DNA from: DASXKD01 sp963762735
GTDB taxonomy: Bacteria; Actinomycetota; Actinomycetes; Streptosporangiales; Streptosporangiaceae
Assembly: GCA_963762735.1 (NCBI GenBank)
Contig: CAVXMG010000004.1
Location: 1 to 64,000, forward strand
Direction: 5' to 3'
DNA length: 64,000 nucleotides
Shown: positions 52,702 through 60,541 of the stretch, one piece after another
How positions within the stretch are numbered: the first letter of the stretch is position 1
Layout of the letters: every line of letters starts with the position of its first letter
Program-made: the position numbers and the translations under genes
The notes under the pieces: model-generated
Told to the model about the DNA's origin: nothing
Seen by the model: only the letters and a program-made list of their open reading frames with translations
The model's database searches: none

Positions 52702-53925
52702 ATGACCCGGCGGCGCATAATGACCCGGCTCGGCCTGATTCCTATCGCCGGGCTGCTGGCCAGCGCGGCACCTGTCCAGGCCCAGGCGGCCACCGTGGCC
52801 AGGGCCGCCGTGACCACGGCGGGCGTGGCCCATTTGGGACCGGTCAGCAGCTTGTGCAGGCGTTACCAGCACTTCGCCGTGGCGACCACGGAGGGCTCGC
52901 ATTTCGTGGTCAAGAATGACAATTATGGCGGCCAGCGGGAATGCCTCGCGGTCCGGGGTGAACGGCCCAATTTCACCGTGACCCAGTCACAGCTGCCCAT
53001 CTGGCACGCCAAACCGCAGGCCTATCCGTTCATCCTGCGCGGCTGCAGCTGGGGCACCTGCTCGGCCCCGGACAGCGACCTGCCGAAGCAGGTCTCCGCG
53101 CTGCGGCGGCCGGTGGCCACCTGGCGCACCACCCAGGTGCCGAAGGGCGAGTGGGACGCGGCCTTCGACACCTGGTTCGGCACGCACCCGATGACCACCG
53201 GACAGGCGGACGGGGCGGAGATGATGATCTGGCTCAACGCGCGCCACATCACGGTGCCGCCACGCACCCGGATCCTGCACATCGACCACGTGCGCTGGTA
53301 CCTGCTGCACTGGCGGGCCTGCCACGCCGGCACCTGCTGGAACTACATCCAGTTCCGCCGGGTGTGGCCAGTGCTGCGGGTCAGGCACCTGCACCTGCTC
53401 CCCTTCATCCACCGTGCGCAGCAGCGCGGCTGGATCCAGCCTGCTTGGTGGCTGGAGAACATCGAGGCCGGGTTCGAGCTCTGGCAGGGCGGCACCGGGC
53501 TGGGCACCGACTGGTTCTGGGCCCGGGCCTGGCTGCGCGTGGCGCTTAGCATCGGGTGCATGCCTAGCAGCTTCTACCAACTCGTCGTCGACTGCCGCGA
53601 CCCGCACGCCCTGGCCAGGTTCTGGGCGGCCGTGCTGGACCAGCCCATCCTGTACGAGACCGAGGACGAGGTCATCGTCGGCGCCGACAAGGACGCCTAT
53701 CCCGGCCTGGTCTTCGGCCCGGTCCCCGACGGCAAGAGCATCAAGAACCGGCTGCACATCGACCTGGACCCGGACGACCAGGCGGCCGAGGTGGACCGGC
53801 TGCTGGCGCTCGGCGCCCGCCGGGCCGACGTGGGCCAGGGCGACGATGTCACATGGGTGGTGCTCGCCGACCCCGAGGGCAACGAGTTCTGCGTGCTGCG
53901 GCCGCACCGGTCGCTGATCGACTGA
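52702..53925 (+). CDS. Secreted GH12 glycoside hydrolase, in frame with a VOC protein
   Basis: Residues 1-30 are a signal peptide (TRLGLIPIAGLLASAAPVQA). The GH12 domain follows: the N-terminal strand KNDNYGGQRECLAV, the nucleophile Glu in DGAEMMIWLNAR, and the acid/base Glu in LENIEAGFELWQGGTGLGT. GH12 enzymes cut beta-1,4-glucan or xyloglucan outside the cell. The glycosidase should end near 53550 (WARAWLRVALSIG), but no stop is met before the VOC protein that starts at 53560. A TAG in another frame at 53547 suggests a one-base shift removed the stop. The first start used is ATG 52702; no strong ribosome site is present. Confidence 0.75.
   Translation: MTRRRIMTRLGLIPIAGLLASAAPVQAQAATVARAAVTTAGVAHLGPVSSLCRRYQHFAVATTEGSHFVVKNDNYGGQRECLAVRGERPNFTVTQSQLPIWHAKPQAYPFILRGCSWGTCSAPDSDLPKQVSALRRPVATWRTTQVPKGEWDAAFDTWFGTHPMTTGQADGAEMMIWLNARHITVPPRTRILHIDHVRWYLLHWRACHAGTCWNYIQFRRVWPVLRVRHLHLLPFIHRAQQRGWIQPAWWLENIEAGFELWQGGTGLGTDWFWARAWLRVALSIGCMPSSFYQLVVDCRDPHALARFWAAVLDQPILYETEDEVIVGADKDAYPGLVFGPVPDGKSIKNRLHIDLDPDDQAAEVDRLLALGARRADVGQGDDVTWVVLADPEGNEFCVLRPHRSLID
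53560..53925 (+). CDS. VOC-family (glyoxalase/dioxygenase-fold) protein
   Basis: A 121-residue VOC protein read from an internal ATG of the longer frame. The fold pattern is clear: FYQLVVDCRDPHALARFWAA, then KNRLHIDLDPDD (metal-ligand His region) and TWVVLADPEGNEFCVLRP. It is typical of small actinobacterial VOC proteins of unknown substrate, some involved in resistance. It is probably translated on its own, although in the given sequence it is in frame with the GH12 gene upstream. Confidence 0.75.
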   Translation: MPSSFYQLVVDCRDPHALARFWAAVLDQPILYETEDEVIVGADKDAYPGLVFGPVPDGKSIKNRLHIDLDPDDQAAEVDRLLALGARRADVGQGDDVTWVVLADPEGNEFCVLRPHRSLID

Positions 53926-53976
53926 GAGGGCGGCGGTCTGTCACCGGGCACGCGCCGGGCAGGCGAGAATGGCGGG

Positions 53977-54663
53977 ATGAGGATTGCTGTACTCGGCACC
54001 GGCGTCGTCGGACGCACCCTGGCGGCCCGGCTCGACGGGCTCGGCCACGACGTGGTGATCGGCACCAGGGACCCCGCGGCGACGATGGCCCGCACCGAGC
54101 CCGGCGGGTTCGGCACCCCGCCCTACCCACAGTGGCAGGCCGAGCACCCCGGCGTGCGGCTGCTGAGCTTCGCCGAGGCTGCTGCGTTTGCGGAACTGCT
54201 GGTCAACGCCACCTCCGGGAGCGCGGCCATGGCCGCGCTCGTGGCCGCCGGTGAGCCTGCACTGGCCGGGAAGGTGCTCATCGACGTGTCCAACCCGCTG
54301 GACTACAGCCGTGGCATGCCGCCCACACTGGACCCGGTGAACACCGACAGCCTCGGCGAGCAGCTCCAGCGGGCGTTCCCCGCCGCCCGGGTGGTCAAGG
54401 CGCTCAACACGATGAACTGCCAGGTGATGGTGGACCCAGGGCGGGTGCCCGGCGAGCACAACGTGTTCCTGTGCGGCAACGACGACACCGCCAAGGCGGC
54501 CGCCGCCGAGCTGATCGCCTCGTTCGGCTGGCCGGCCGGGTCCTTGATCGACCTGGGCGACATCTCGGCCGCCCGGGGCACGGAGATGCTGCTCGCACTC
54601 TGGCTGCGGCTGATGGGCTCGTTCGGGCACGCCGAATTCAACTTCCACATCCCGCACGCCTGA
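53977..54663 (+). CDS. NAD(P)-binding reductase, F420:NADP oxidoreductase-like
   Basis: A 228-residue protein with an N-terminal NADP-binding fold (MRIAVLGTGVVGRTLAARLD and the Arg/Thr pair in IGTRDP, as in NpdG). The middle blocks are LLVNATSGSAAMAALVAAG, KVLIDVSNPLDYS and ARVVKALNTMNCQVMVDP. Relatives pass hydride between NADPH and coenzyme F420, but many actinobacterial members have unknown substrates. The start has a GGCGGG site just upstream. It is followed 40 bases later by the OsmC gene on the same strand. Confidence 0.85.
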   Translation: MRIAVLGTGVVGRTLAARLDGLGHDVVIGTRDPAATMARTEPGGFGTPPYPQWQAEHPGVRLLSFAEAAAFAELLVNATSGSAAMAALVAAGEPALAGKVLIDVSNPLDYSRGMPPTLDPVNTDSLGEQLQRAFPAARVVKALNTMNCQVMVDPGRVPGEHNVFLCGNDDTAKAAAAELIASFGWPAGSLIDLGDISAARGTEMLLALWLRLMGSFGHAEFNFHIPHA

Positions 54664-54703
54664 CAGATCCCGCGCAGGGATCCCGCGAGCCCCGAGGAGC
54701 GTT

Positions 54704-55219
54704 ATGGATACCGAAGAGCTGCGCGCCCTGCAGCAGCCGCTCAAGGACGCCTACCGCAGCGACCCCGAGTCCGCGGTGATCACCCTGCGGGCGCGCGGCG
54801 AGCTCGGCGCCGAGGAGGTGAGCTGCTCGGTGGAGACCGGCCGGGCCCTCGCGGTCGCCGGGCTGCACCCGGCCAGCGGCGGCGACGGCACGTTCGTCTG
54901 TTCCGGCGACATGCTGTTGCAGGCGCTGGTCGCGTGCGCGGGGGTCACGCTGCGGGCGGTGGCCACGTCCCTGGGCATCACCGTCGGGGGAGGCACTGTC
55001 CGCGCGGAGGGCGACCTTGATTTTCGCGGTACGCTCGCCGTGGCCAAGGACGCCCCGGTCGGTTTCACTGCGATCCGGCTGAGTTTCGAGCTGGACACCG
55101 ACGCCAGCCCCGACCAGCGGGACACCCTGCTCCGGCTCACCGAGCGGTACTGCGTGGTCTTCCAGACCCTGGCCCGCCCGGCGCAGCTCAGCGCGTCGCT
55201 GATCGCGACCGGGCGATAA
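54704..55219 (+). CDS. OsmC-family peroxide-reducing-type protein
   Basis: A 171-residue OsmC/Ohr-fold protein. Blocks are LHPASGGDGTFVCSGDMLLQ and LVACAGVTLRAVATSLGI (the redox Cys in ACAG), then AIRLSFELDTDAS and a C-terminal ERYCVVFQTLARP (second Cys). Such proteins reduce organic hydroperoxides. The ATG at 54704 has GAGGAG five bases upstream. Its end overlaps the converging amidohydrolase gene by about 30 bases. Confidence 0.88.
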   Translation: MDTEELRALQQPLKDAYRSDPESAVITLRARGELGAEEVSCSVETGRALAVAGLHPASGGDGTFVCSGDMLLQALVACAGVTLRAVATSLGITVGGGTVRAEGDLDFRGTLAVAKDAPVGFTAIRLSFELDTDASPDQRDTLLRLTERYCVVFQTLARPAQLSASLIATGR

Positions 55220-56553
55220 CCCCGGCCAGGGCCTGCCGCGCGTCCGCGCCCACCCGCTCGGCGTCCAGCGTGGTGAGGGCGCCGTCCTGCTTCAGCACGC
55301 GCCCGTCGGCGATAACGGTGTCCACGTTCCCCGGCTGGGCGGCGGTGACCAGCAGCTGCACCGGGTCGGTGAGCACGCCCAGGTTCGGGCCCGCGGCGCT
55401 GACCACGATGAGGTCGGCGCGCTTTCCCGGGGTCAGCGACCCGGTCACGCCGTCGAGCCCCAGGCAGCGCGCGCCGTCGATGAGTGGCCAGGGCCAGCGT
55501 GCGCCGGGCGGTCAGGGCGAACTCGTCCCGGGCCAGCGCGTTGGCCAGGCCCTGGGTCACCTTCATGATGGCGAACATGTCGGCGTTGCCGGTCAGCGCC
55601 GTCGTGTCCGCCGACAGCCCCACCGGGATGCCCGCCGCGAGCAGCTCGGCGGTCCGCGGCAGGCCGTACCCGATGAGCAGCTCGCTGAACGGCGAGATGC
55701 TCACGGTCGCCCCCGCGGCGGCCAGGTGCCCGATCTCGGCAGCCGTGGCGCAGTTGGCGTGCACCACCTGGACATCGGGCCCCAGCAGGTCCTCCCGGGC
55801 GAGCGCCTCGATCTGGCCCGCCGCGTGCGGCGGCCCGCAGGCGTGGATGGTCACCGGGAGGCCAAGCTCGCGGGCGGTGTCGAACTCGGGCTGGTAGACC
55901 CCGGCGGGCACGTGCATCGCCGGGTCGCTCCCCCCTGGCCCGCGGCAGGCCACGCCCAGCGACAGCAGCCCGCCTGCCGCGCGGCCGTCCCACTCCGCGT
56001 GCAGCCGCCGCAGCCCGGCCAGGTCCATGGCCTGGTCATTGGGATGCGCGGCGGGATACCCGTAGGAGAACCGCCCCCGCAGCCCGGCCGCCGCCAGCGC
56101 GCGCAGCCCGGCCTCGGCGTGGTCATGCCCGCGCACGTTGTGGGCCCAGTCGTGCACCGTCGTGATGCCGGAGCCGATCGCTTCCGCGCAGGCCAGCTGC
56201 GTGCCCTGGAACACGTCACCGGGGCCGAACGCCGGGCCGAGCCCGCGGCACAACCGGAAATACCCCGGGCCTGTTTCCGACATGCCGCGCAGCAGGGTGT
56301 TCCACATATGCCAGTGGGTGTCCACCAGGCCGGGGGCGACGATCATCCCGGTCGCGTCGATCACCCTGGCCCCCCGCGGGGCCATGGCGGCCAGCCCGGT
56401 GCCCACCGCCGCGATCGCACCGCCGCTGACCAGCACATCGCCGCCCGGGATGTCGCCGGTCCCCGGGTCCATGGTGATTACATGGCCGCCCCGGACCAGC
56501 AGCGTGCCGGGCCCGCCCGCGCCGGGCACGAGGCCATTCTCGGTACTAGTCAC
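55188..56553 (-). pseudogene. Amidohydrolase (chlorohydrolase/deaminase type), one frameshift
   Basis: An amidohydrolase with N-terminal beta-domain (LLVRGGHVITMDPGTG), first metal motif APGLVDTHWHMWNTLLRGM, VTIHACGP, VVHANCA and the late Asp in GIPVGLSADTTALTGNADMF. After about 55485 the N-terminal frame loses sense, and the C-terminal part continues one base away: LGLDGVTGSLTPGKRADLIV, NVDTVIADGRVLKQDG. With the indel ignored it is a complete enzyme of about 455 residues that removes an amino or halide group from a purine- or triazine-like ring; the substrate is unknown. The GTG start at 56553 lies inside one of two repeated TACTAGT sites. Confidence 0.8.
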
Positions 56554-56597
56554 GAAGGGGAGGCATAGGTGCGGGTCACGTCGCGGATAGTACTAGT
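56544..56597. promoter_or_regulatory. Paired TACTAGT sites between divergent genes
   Basis: TACTAGT occurs at 56544-56550 (covering the amidohydrolase start codon) and 56591-56597, 47 bases apart. Each lies in a near-palindrome of the form GT-ACTAGT-nAC. The gap also holds TTGACT at about 56602. Confidence 0.45.
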
Positions 56598-56626
56598 GAC
56601 CTTGACTTACATGGTAGGCATGGCCC

Positions 56627-58480
56627 ATGGCCGAACTAATTCCCAGGCGGGTCCTCTTCGGGAACCCCGAACGCGTCAGCCCACGAATCTCTCCCAACGG
56701 CACCAGCCTGGCGTGGATCGCGCCGCATAACGGGGTGCTCAACGTATGGACCGCCCCGGTAGGTGCCGAAGGAGTCGACTGGGACTCGGCCAAGGTGGCG
56801 ACCAACGACACCGACCGCGGGATCCGGGTCTTCAGGTGGGCGCATGACGGGCGGCACCTTCTCTACCTGCAGGACACCGGCGGCGATGAGAACTGGCGCC
56901 TGTACGACGTGGACCTGCACACGATGCAGCGCCGGGACCTCACCCCGTTCGAAGGGGTGCAGGCGCAGATCCTGGCCACCGAGAAGAAGCACCCCACCGA
57001 GGTCCTGGTCGGGCTGAATCGCGACAACCCGGCCCTGCACGACGTGTACCGGCTCGACCTGGTCAGCGGCGACCTGGTCAAGGAGGTGGAGAACCCGGGC
57101 TTCGCGGGCTGGATCGCCGACACCGAGCTGGTGACGCGGGTCGGCGTGGGGCTTGAGCCGGACGGGAGCATGGTGGTCAACGTCCGCGACGACGCCGGGG
57201 GCGATTGGCGGCTGCTCCAGACGTTTCCCGCCGAGGACGCCATGACCAGCGGGCCGATGGCGATCAGCGCGGACGGCGGCTCGATGCTGGCGATGAGTTC
57301 GGCCGGGGTGGACACGGGCCGGCTGGTCCGCGTCGACCTGGGCAGCGGCGCGGAGGAAGTGCTGGCCGAAGACCCCGACGCGGACGTGGCCGGTGTCCGG
57401 GTGCACCCGGACACCCGGGAACCGCAGGTCGTCACCTGGGTCAAGGAGCGCACGGAATACCGGGTGCTCGACCCCGCCCTGGAGGCGGACGTGGCGGCCG
57501 TCCGCGCGCTGCACCCGGGCGACCCGGACATCGTCGCGCAGGATCACAGCGACATGGTGTGGCTGGTGGCGTTCACCAACGATGCCGGCCCGGTGCCGTA
57601 CTTCCTGTACGACCGCAGGCGCCGCGAGGGACGTTTCCTGTTCGAGCACCAGCCCGAACTCTCCCAGTATGAGCTGGCCCCCATGGAGCCGTTCTCCTAC
57701 CAGGCGCGGGACGGCCTGACGATCCACGGGTACGCGACCTTCCCGCCCGGGGCGGGCCGGTCCGGGCTGCCCATGGTGCTCAACGTCCACGGCGGGCCGT
57801 GGGCCAGGGACATGTGGGGCCTCGACTCGGAGGCACAGTGGCTCGCGAACCGTGGTTACCTGTGCGTGCAGGTCAACTTCCGTGGTTCCACCGGCTACGG
57901 CAAGGCGTTCGTCAACGCCGGTGACCGGGAGTGGGGCCGGGCCATGCAGAACGACCTGACCGACGGGGTGGCCTACGCCATCGCCCAGGGGTGGGCGGAC
58001 CCGGAGCGGGTGGCGATCTACGGCGGGTCCTACGGCGGCTACGCGGCGCTCGCCGGGGTCACCTTCACCCCTGACCTGTACCGCTGCGCGGTGGACATCG
58101 TCGGCCCGTCGAACCTCAAGACGCTCATCGAGACGATCCCGGCGTACTGGCAGCCCCAGATCGCCCTGTTCCACCAGCGGGTGGGAAACCCGGAGACCGA
58201 CGCCGAGTTCCTCTGGTCCCGGTCGCCGCTGTCGCGTGCCGCCAGCATCAAGACGCCGCTGCTGATCGCCCAGGGCGCCAACGACCCGCGGGTGAAGCAG
58301 GCCGAGTCCGAGCAGATCGTCGCCGCCATGCGGGACGCCGGCATCGACTACGAATACATGCTGTTCCCCGACGAGGGCCACGGCTTCGCCAAACCGGAGA
58401 ACCGGCTGAAGTTCTACGCCGCCGCGGAACGGTTCCTCGCCCGCCACCTGGGCGGCCGGGCGGAGGACGACCCGGAGTGA
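56627..58480 (+). CDS. S9-family (prolyl oligopeptidase/acylaminoacyl) peptidase
   Basis: A 617-residue serine peptidase. The N-terminal two-thirds is a beta-propeller (DTGGDENWRLYDVDLHTMQR and similar repeats), and the C-terminal third is an alpha/beta hydrolase. The nucleophile motif is IYGGSYGGYAALAG, the Asp is in LIAQGANDPRVKQAES and the His is in FPDEGHGFAKPENR. It should cleave short peptides or N-acyl amino acids in the cytoplasm, as no signal peptide is present. No clear ribosome site precedes the ATG at 56627. Its stop codon overlaps the start of the methionine aminopeptidase gene (GTGA), so both are co-translated. Confidence 0.9.
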   Translation: MAELIPRRVLFGNPERVSPRISPNGTSLAWIAPHNGVLNVWTAPVGAEGVDWDSAKVATNDTDRGIRVFRWAHDGRHLLYLQDTGGDENWRLYDVDLHTMQRRDLTPFEGVQAQILATEKKHPTEVLVGLNRDNPALHDVYRLDLVSGDLVKEVENPGFAGWIADTELVTRVGVGLEPDGSMVVNVRDDAGGDWRLLQTFPAEDAMTSGPMAISADGGSMLAMSSAGVDTGRLVRVDLGSGAEEVLAEDPDADVAGVRVHPDTREPQVVTWVKERTEYRVLDPALEADVAAVRALHPGDPDIVAQDHSDMVWLVAFTNDAGPVPYFLYDRRRREGRFLFEHQPELSQYELAPMEPFSYQARDGLTIHGYATFPPGAGRSGLPMVLNVHGGPWARDMWGLDSEAQWLANRGYLCVQVNFRGSTGYGKAFVNAGDREWGRAMQNDLTDGVAYAIAQGWADPERVAIYGGSYGGYAALAGVTFTPDLYRCAVDIVGPSNLKTLIETIPAYWQPQIALFHQRVGNPETDAEFLWSRSPLSRAASIKTPLLIAQGANDPRVKQAESEQIVAAMRDAGIDYEYMLFPDEGHGFAKPENRLKFYAAAERFLARHLGGRAEDDPE

Positions 58481-59244
58481 TCGAGATCAAGGGCGATGCC
58501 GCGATCGATGCCATGCGGGAGGCCGGCCGCGTCGTGGCCACCGCGCTGGACGCGGTCCGGCGCGAGGCGGCGATCGGGGTGTCCCTGGCCGAACTGGACG
58601 AAGTGGCACACGAGGTGCTGCGCAAGGCCGGTGCGCGGTCCCCGTTCCTGAATTACCACCCGTCGTTCGCGCCCACGCCGTTCCCCGCGGTGATCTGTGC
58701 CTCGGTCAACGACGTGATCGTGCACGGCATCCCCGACGGCTACCGGCTGGTCGACGGCGACCTGGTCAGCATCGACTTCGGCGCGGAACTGGACGGGTGG
58801 ACCGGCGACGCCGCGATCAGCTTCGTCGTCGGCACCGCGGATCCGGCGGACGAGAAGCTCATCGCGGTCACCGAGGAGGCGCTCGCGGCGGGCATCGCGG
58901 CCGCGGCTGAGGGCGCCCGCCTCGGCGACATCTCCCATGCCATCGGCACCCTGGCCCGCGGCGCCGGGTACGGCGTCCCCGAGGGCTTCGGCGGCCATGG
59001 CATCGGCCGCCACATGCACGAGGACCCGCACGTGCCCAACGAGGGCCGGCCGGGCCGCGGGATGCGGCTGCGGCGCGGCCTGGTCCTCGCGATCGAGCCG
59101 ATGCTGATGGCCGGCGGTGGCAGCCGTTTCGAGACCGCGCCGGACGGCTGGGCGCTGAAGACGGTCGACGGCACCCGGGCGGCGCACGCCGAGCACACCG
59201 TCGCGATCACAAAGGACGGCCCGCGCATCCTTACGCTCCCGTGA
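58477..59244 (+). CDS. map: Type I methionine aminopeptidase
   Basis: A 255-residue metalloprotease that removes the initiator Met. The metal ligands are visible: Asp in LVSIDFGAELDGWTGDAAIS (two Asp), His in GFGGHGIGRHMHEDP, Glu in LAIEPMLM and Glu in HAEHTVAIT. The start is a GTG overlapping the upstream stop. Pairing with an S9 peptidase suggests a joint role in peptide turnover. It is probably one of several Map paralogues in the genome, since it is not near secY or infA. Confidence 0.92.
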   Translation: MIEIKGDAAIDAMREAGRVVATALDAVRREAAIGVSLAELDEVAHEVLRKAGARSPFLNYHPSFAPTPFPAVICASVNDVIVHGIPDGYRLVDGDLVSIDFGAELDGWTGDAAISFVVGTADPADEKLIAVTEEALAAGIAAAAEGARLGDISHAIGTLARGAGYGVPEGFGGHGIGRHMHEDPHVPNEGRPGRGMRLRRGLVLAIEPMLMAGGGSRFETAPDGWALKTVDGTRAAHAEHTVAITKDGPRILTLP

Positions 59245-59258
59245 GGCGCGACCGGCAC

Positions 59259-59351
59259 GGCCAAGGCCCGTGACAAGGGACGGGCCGAGGCCATCGGGGG
59301 TCCGGGGGTCGCCCCCGGGCCAGTTCCAGAGGGGTCGCTCCCCCGGGCTAG
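59259..59351 (-). repeat. Two-hairpin repeat, copy 7, with an extra head
   Basis: Reverse-oriented copy between converging genes: GGCCCGT (59265-59271), loop GACAAGGG, ACGGGCC (59280-59286), then the head TCCGGGGGTCGCCCCCGG, and a second head at 59328-59351. The stem differs from other copies on both arms. Confidence 0.8.
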
Positions 59352-60541
59352 AATCGCGCCTCAGCCATGAGGGCGGCCAGGGGCGGCTCGGGTTCCAGGA
59401 CGTACAGGCCGCCGCCGATCCGGTCGGTCACCCAGACCAGGCCGCCGGAGTCCACGAACAGGTCGTTGATCTGGGCCACCGGCTGGCCGGGCGGCGGCTG
59501 CGGTATCCAGTGCGCCACCTCGGCCGGGTGGCCGGGGTCGGCCAGGTCGTACACCCGCACCCCGGCGCTGAAGTAGCTGGCGAACACCAGGCGCTCGCTG
59601 CGGTAGGAGCCTGCCTGGTTCTCGTGCAGGTTGTGCGCGCCGAAGCGGAGCGGCAGGTGGTCGAAGCCGTCCGGATGCGGGCATTCCGCGAGCATCGCCG
59701 GGCTGGCACCGGACACGTCGAGGACGTGGATCGCCCGCCGGGGCGCGTGCGGCCCGTCGTGGACCTGCTCGTCGGTGGCGACCACCAGGCCACGGCCGGG
59801 CAGCGGCAGGCAGGTGTGCGTCGACCCGCCGCCCTGCCACTGCGCCAGGCCCGCCTGGCGGGGACGGGTCATGTCGGACACGTCAAGCACCACCATGCCC
59901 GCATCGTCGTAACCGAGGTAGGCCCGGTCCCCCGCGATGAGCGCATGGTGCGCGGCGTACCGCTCCCCCGAGGGCCAGCCCGGCTGCTCGTCGTCCCGCT
60001 GTCCAGGCCACCACCAGCGGGCCGCCTCCACCGGGTGCGCGGGATCTGCCAGGTCCACCACCACCCAGATGCGGTCGCGGAAATGGTCAGGTATGGCGGA
60101 CATGTGCGCGTACCGGCCGCCGGTCCAGACGACCCGGTGCACTCCCCTGCCGCCGCTGTGCCAGAAGGCGAGCCGCTCCGGGCGCAGCGGGTCCTCCAGC
60201 CGGTAGATGGCCAGCCCCGCCGATACAGGGCCGGTGTCCGGTGCTGTATACGGGAACTTCTCGTGGTTGACCAGCAGCAGGCCGCCGGCGACCTGCACCT
60301 TGTGGGTGTGGCTGCGCGCCGGGGCCGGCCATTGCCTGACCAGTACCGGCCGGGCCGGGTCGGCGGCGTCGAGCACCGACGTCCCGGCCCCGGTGGTGCC
60401 GGTGTGCCCCACGTACACGGCGTCGCCGTGCCTGATCACCTGCATGCCGTCGCCGTGCCCAGCCAGGCCGTGGTGGCCGATCAGGCGCAGGCCCGCGGCG
60501 CTCGCGGTGCGCGCGCCCCCCACGACCGGGTCGCCGGTCAT
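59348..60541 (-). CDS. LVIVD-repeat beta-propeller protein (internal start)
   Basis: A 397-residue protein read from an ATG at 60541, ten bases from the repeat. It has successive beta-propeller blades with LVIVD-type cores: GTSVLDAADPARPVLVRQW, GLAIYRLEDPLRPERLAF, IWVVVDLADPAHPVEAARW, GMVVLDVSDMTRPRQAGL and GVRVYDLADPGHPAEVAH, and it ends RIGGGLYVLEPEPP. Such proteins lack a known reaction; some sit with hydrolases or dehydrogenases. No signal peptide is seen. It lies downstream of the hydrolase and converges on the methionine aminopeptidase gene, with repeat copy 7 between them. Confidence 0.75.
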   Translation of the reverse strand: MTGDPVVGGARTASAAGLRLIGHHGLAGHGDGMQVIRHGDAVYVGHTGTTGAGTSVLDAADPARPVLVRQWPAPARSHTHKVQVAGGLLLVNHEKFPYTAPDTGPVSAGLAIYRLEDPLRPERLAFWHSGGRGVHRVVWTGGRYAHMSAIPDHFRDRIWVVVDLADPAHPVEAARWWWPGQRDDEQPGWPSGERYAAHHALIAGDRAYLGYDDAGMVVLDVSDMTRPRQAGLAQWQGGGSTHTCLPLPGRGLVVATDEQVHDGPHAPRRAIHVLDVSGASPAMLAECPHPDGFDHLPLRFGAHNLHENQAGSYRSERLVFASYFSAGVRVYDLADPGHPAEVAHWIPQPPPGQPVAQINDLFVDSGGLVWVTDRIGGGLYVLEPEPPLAALMAEARF

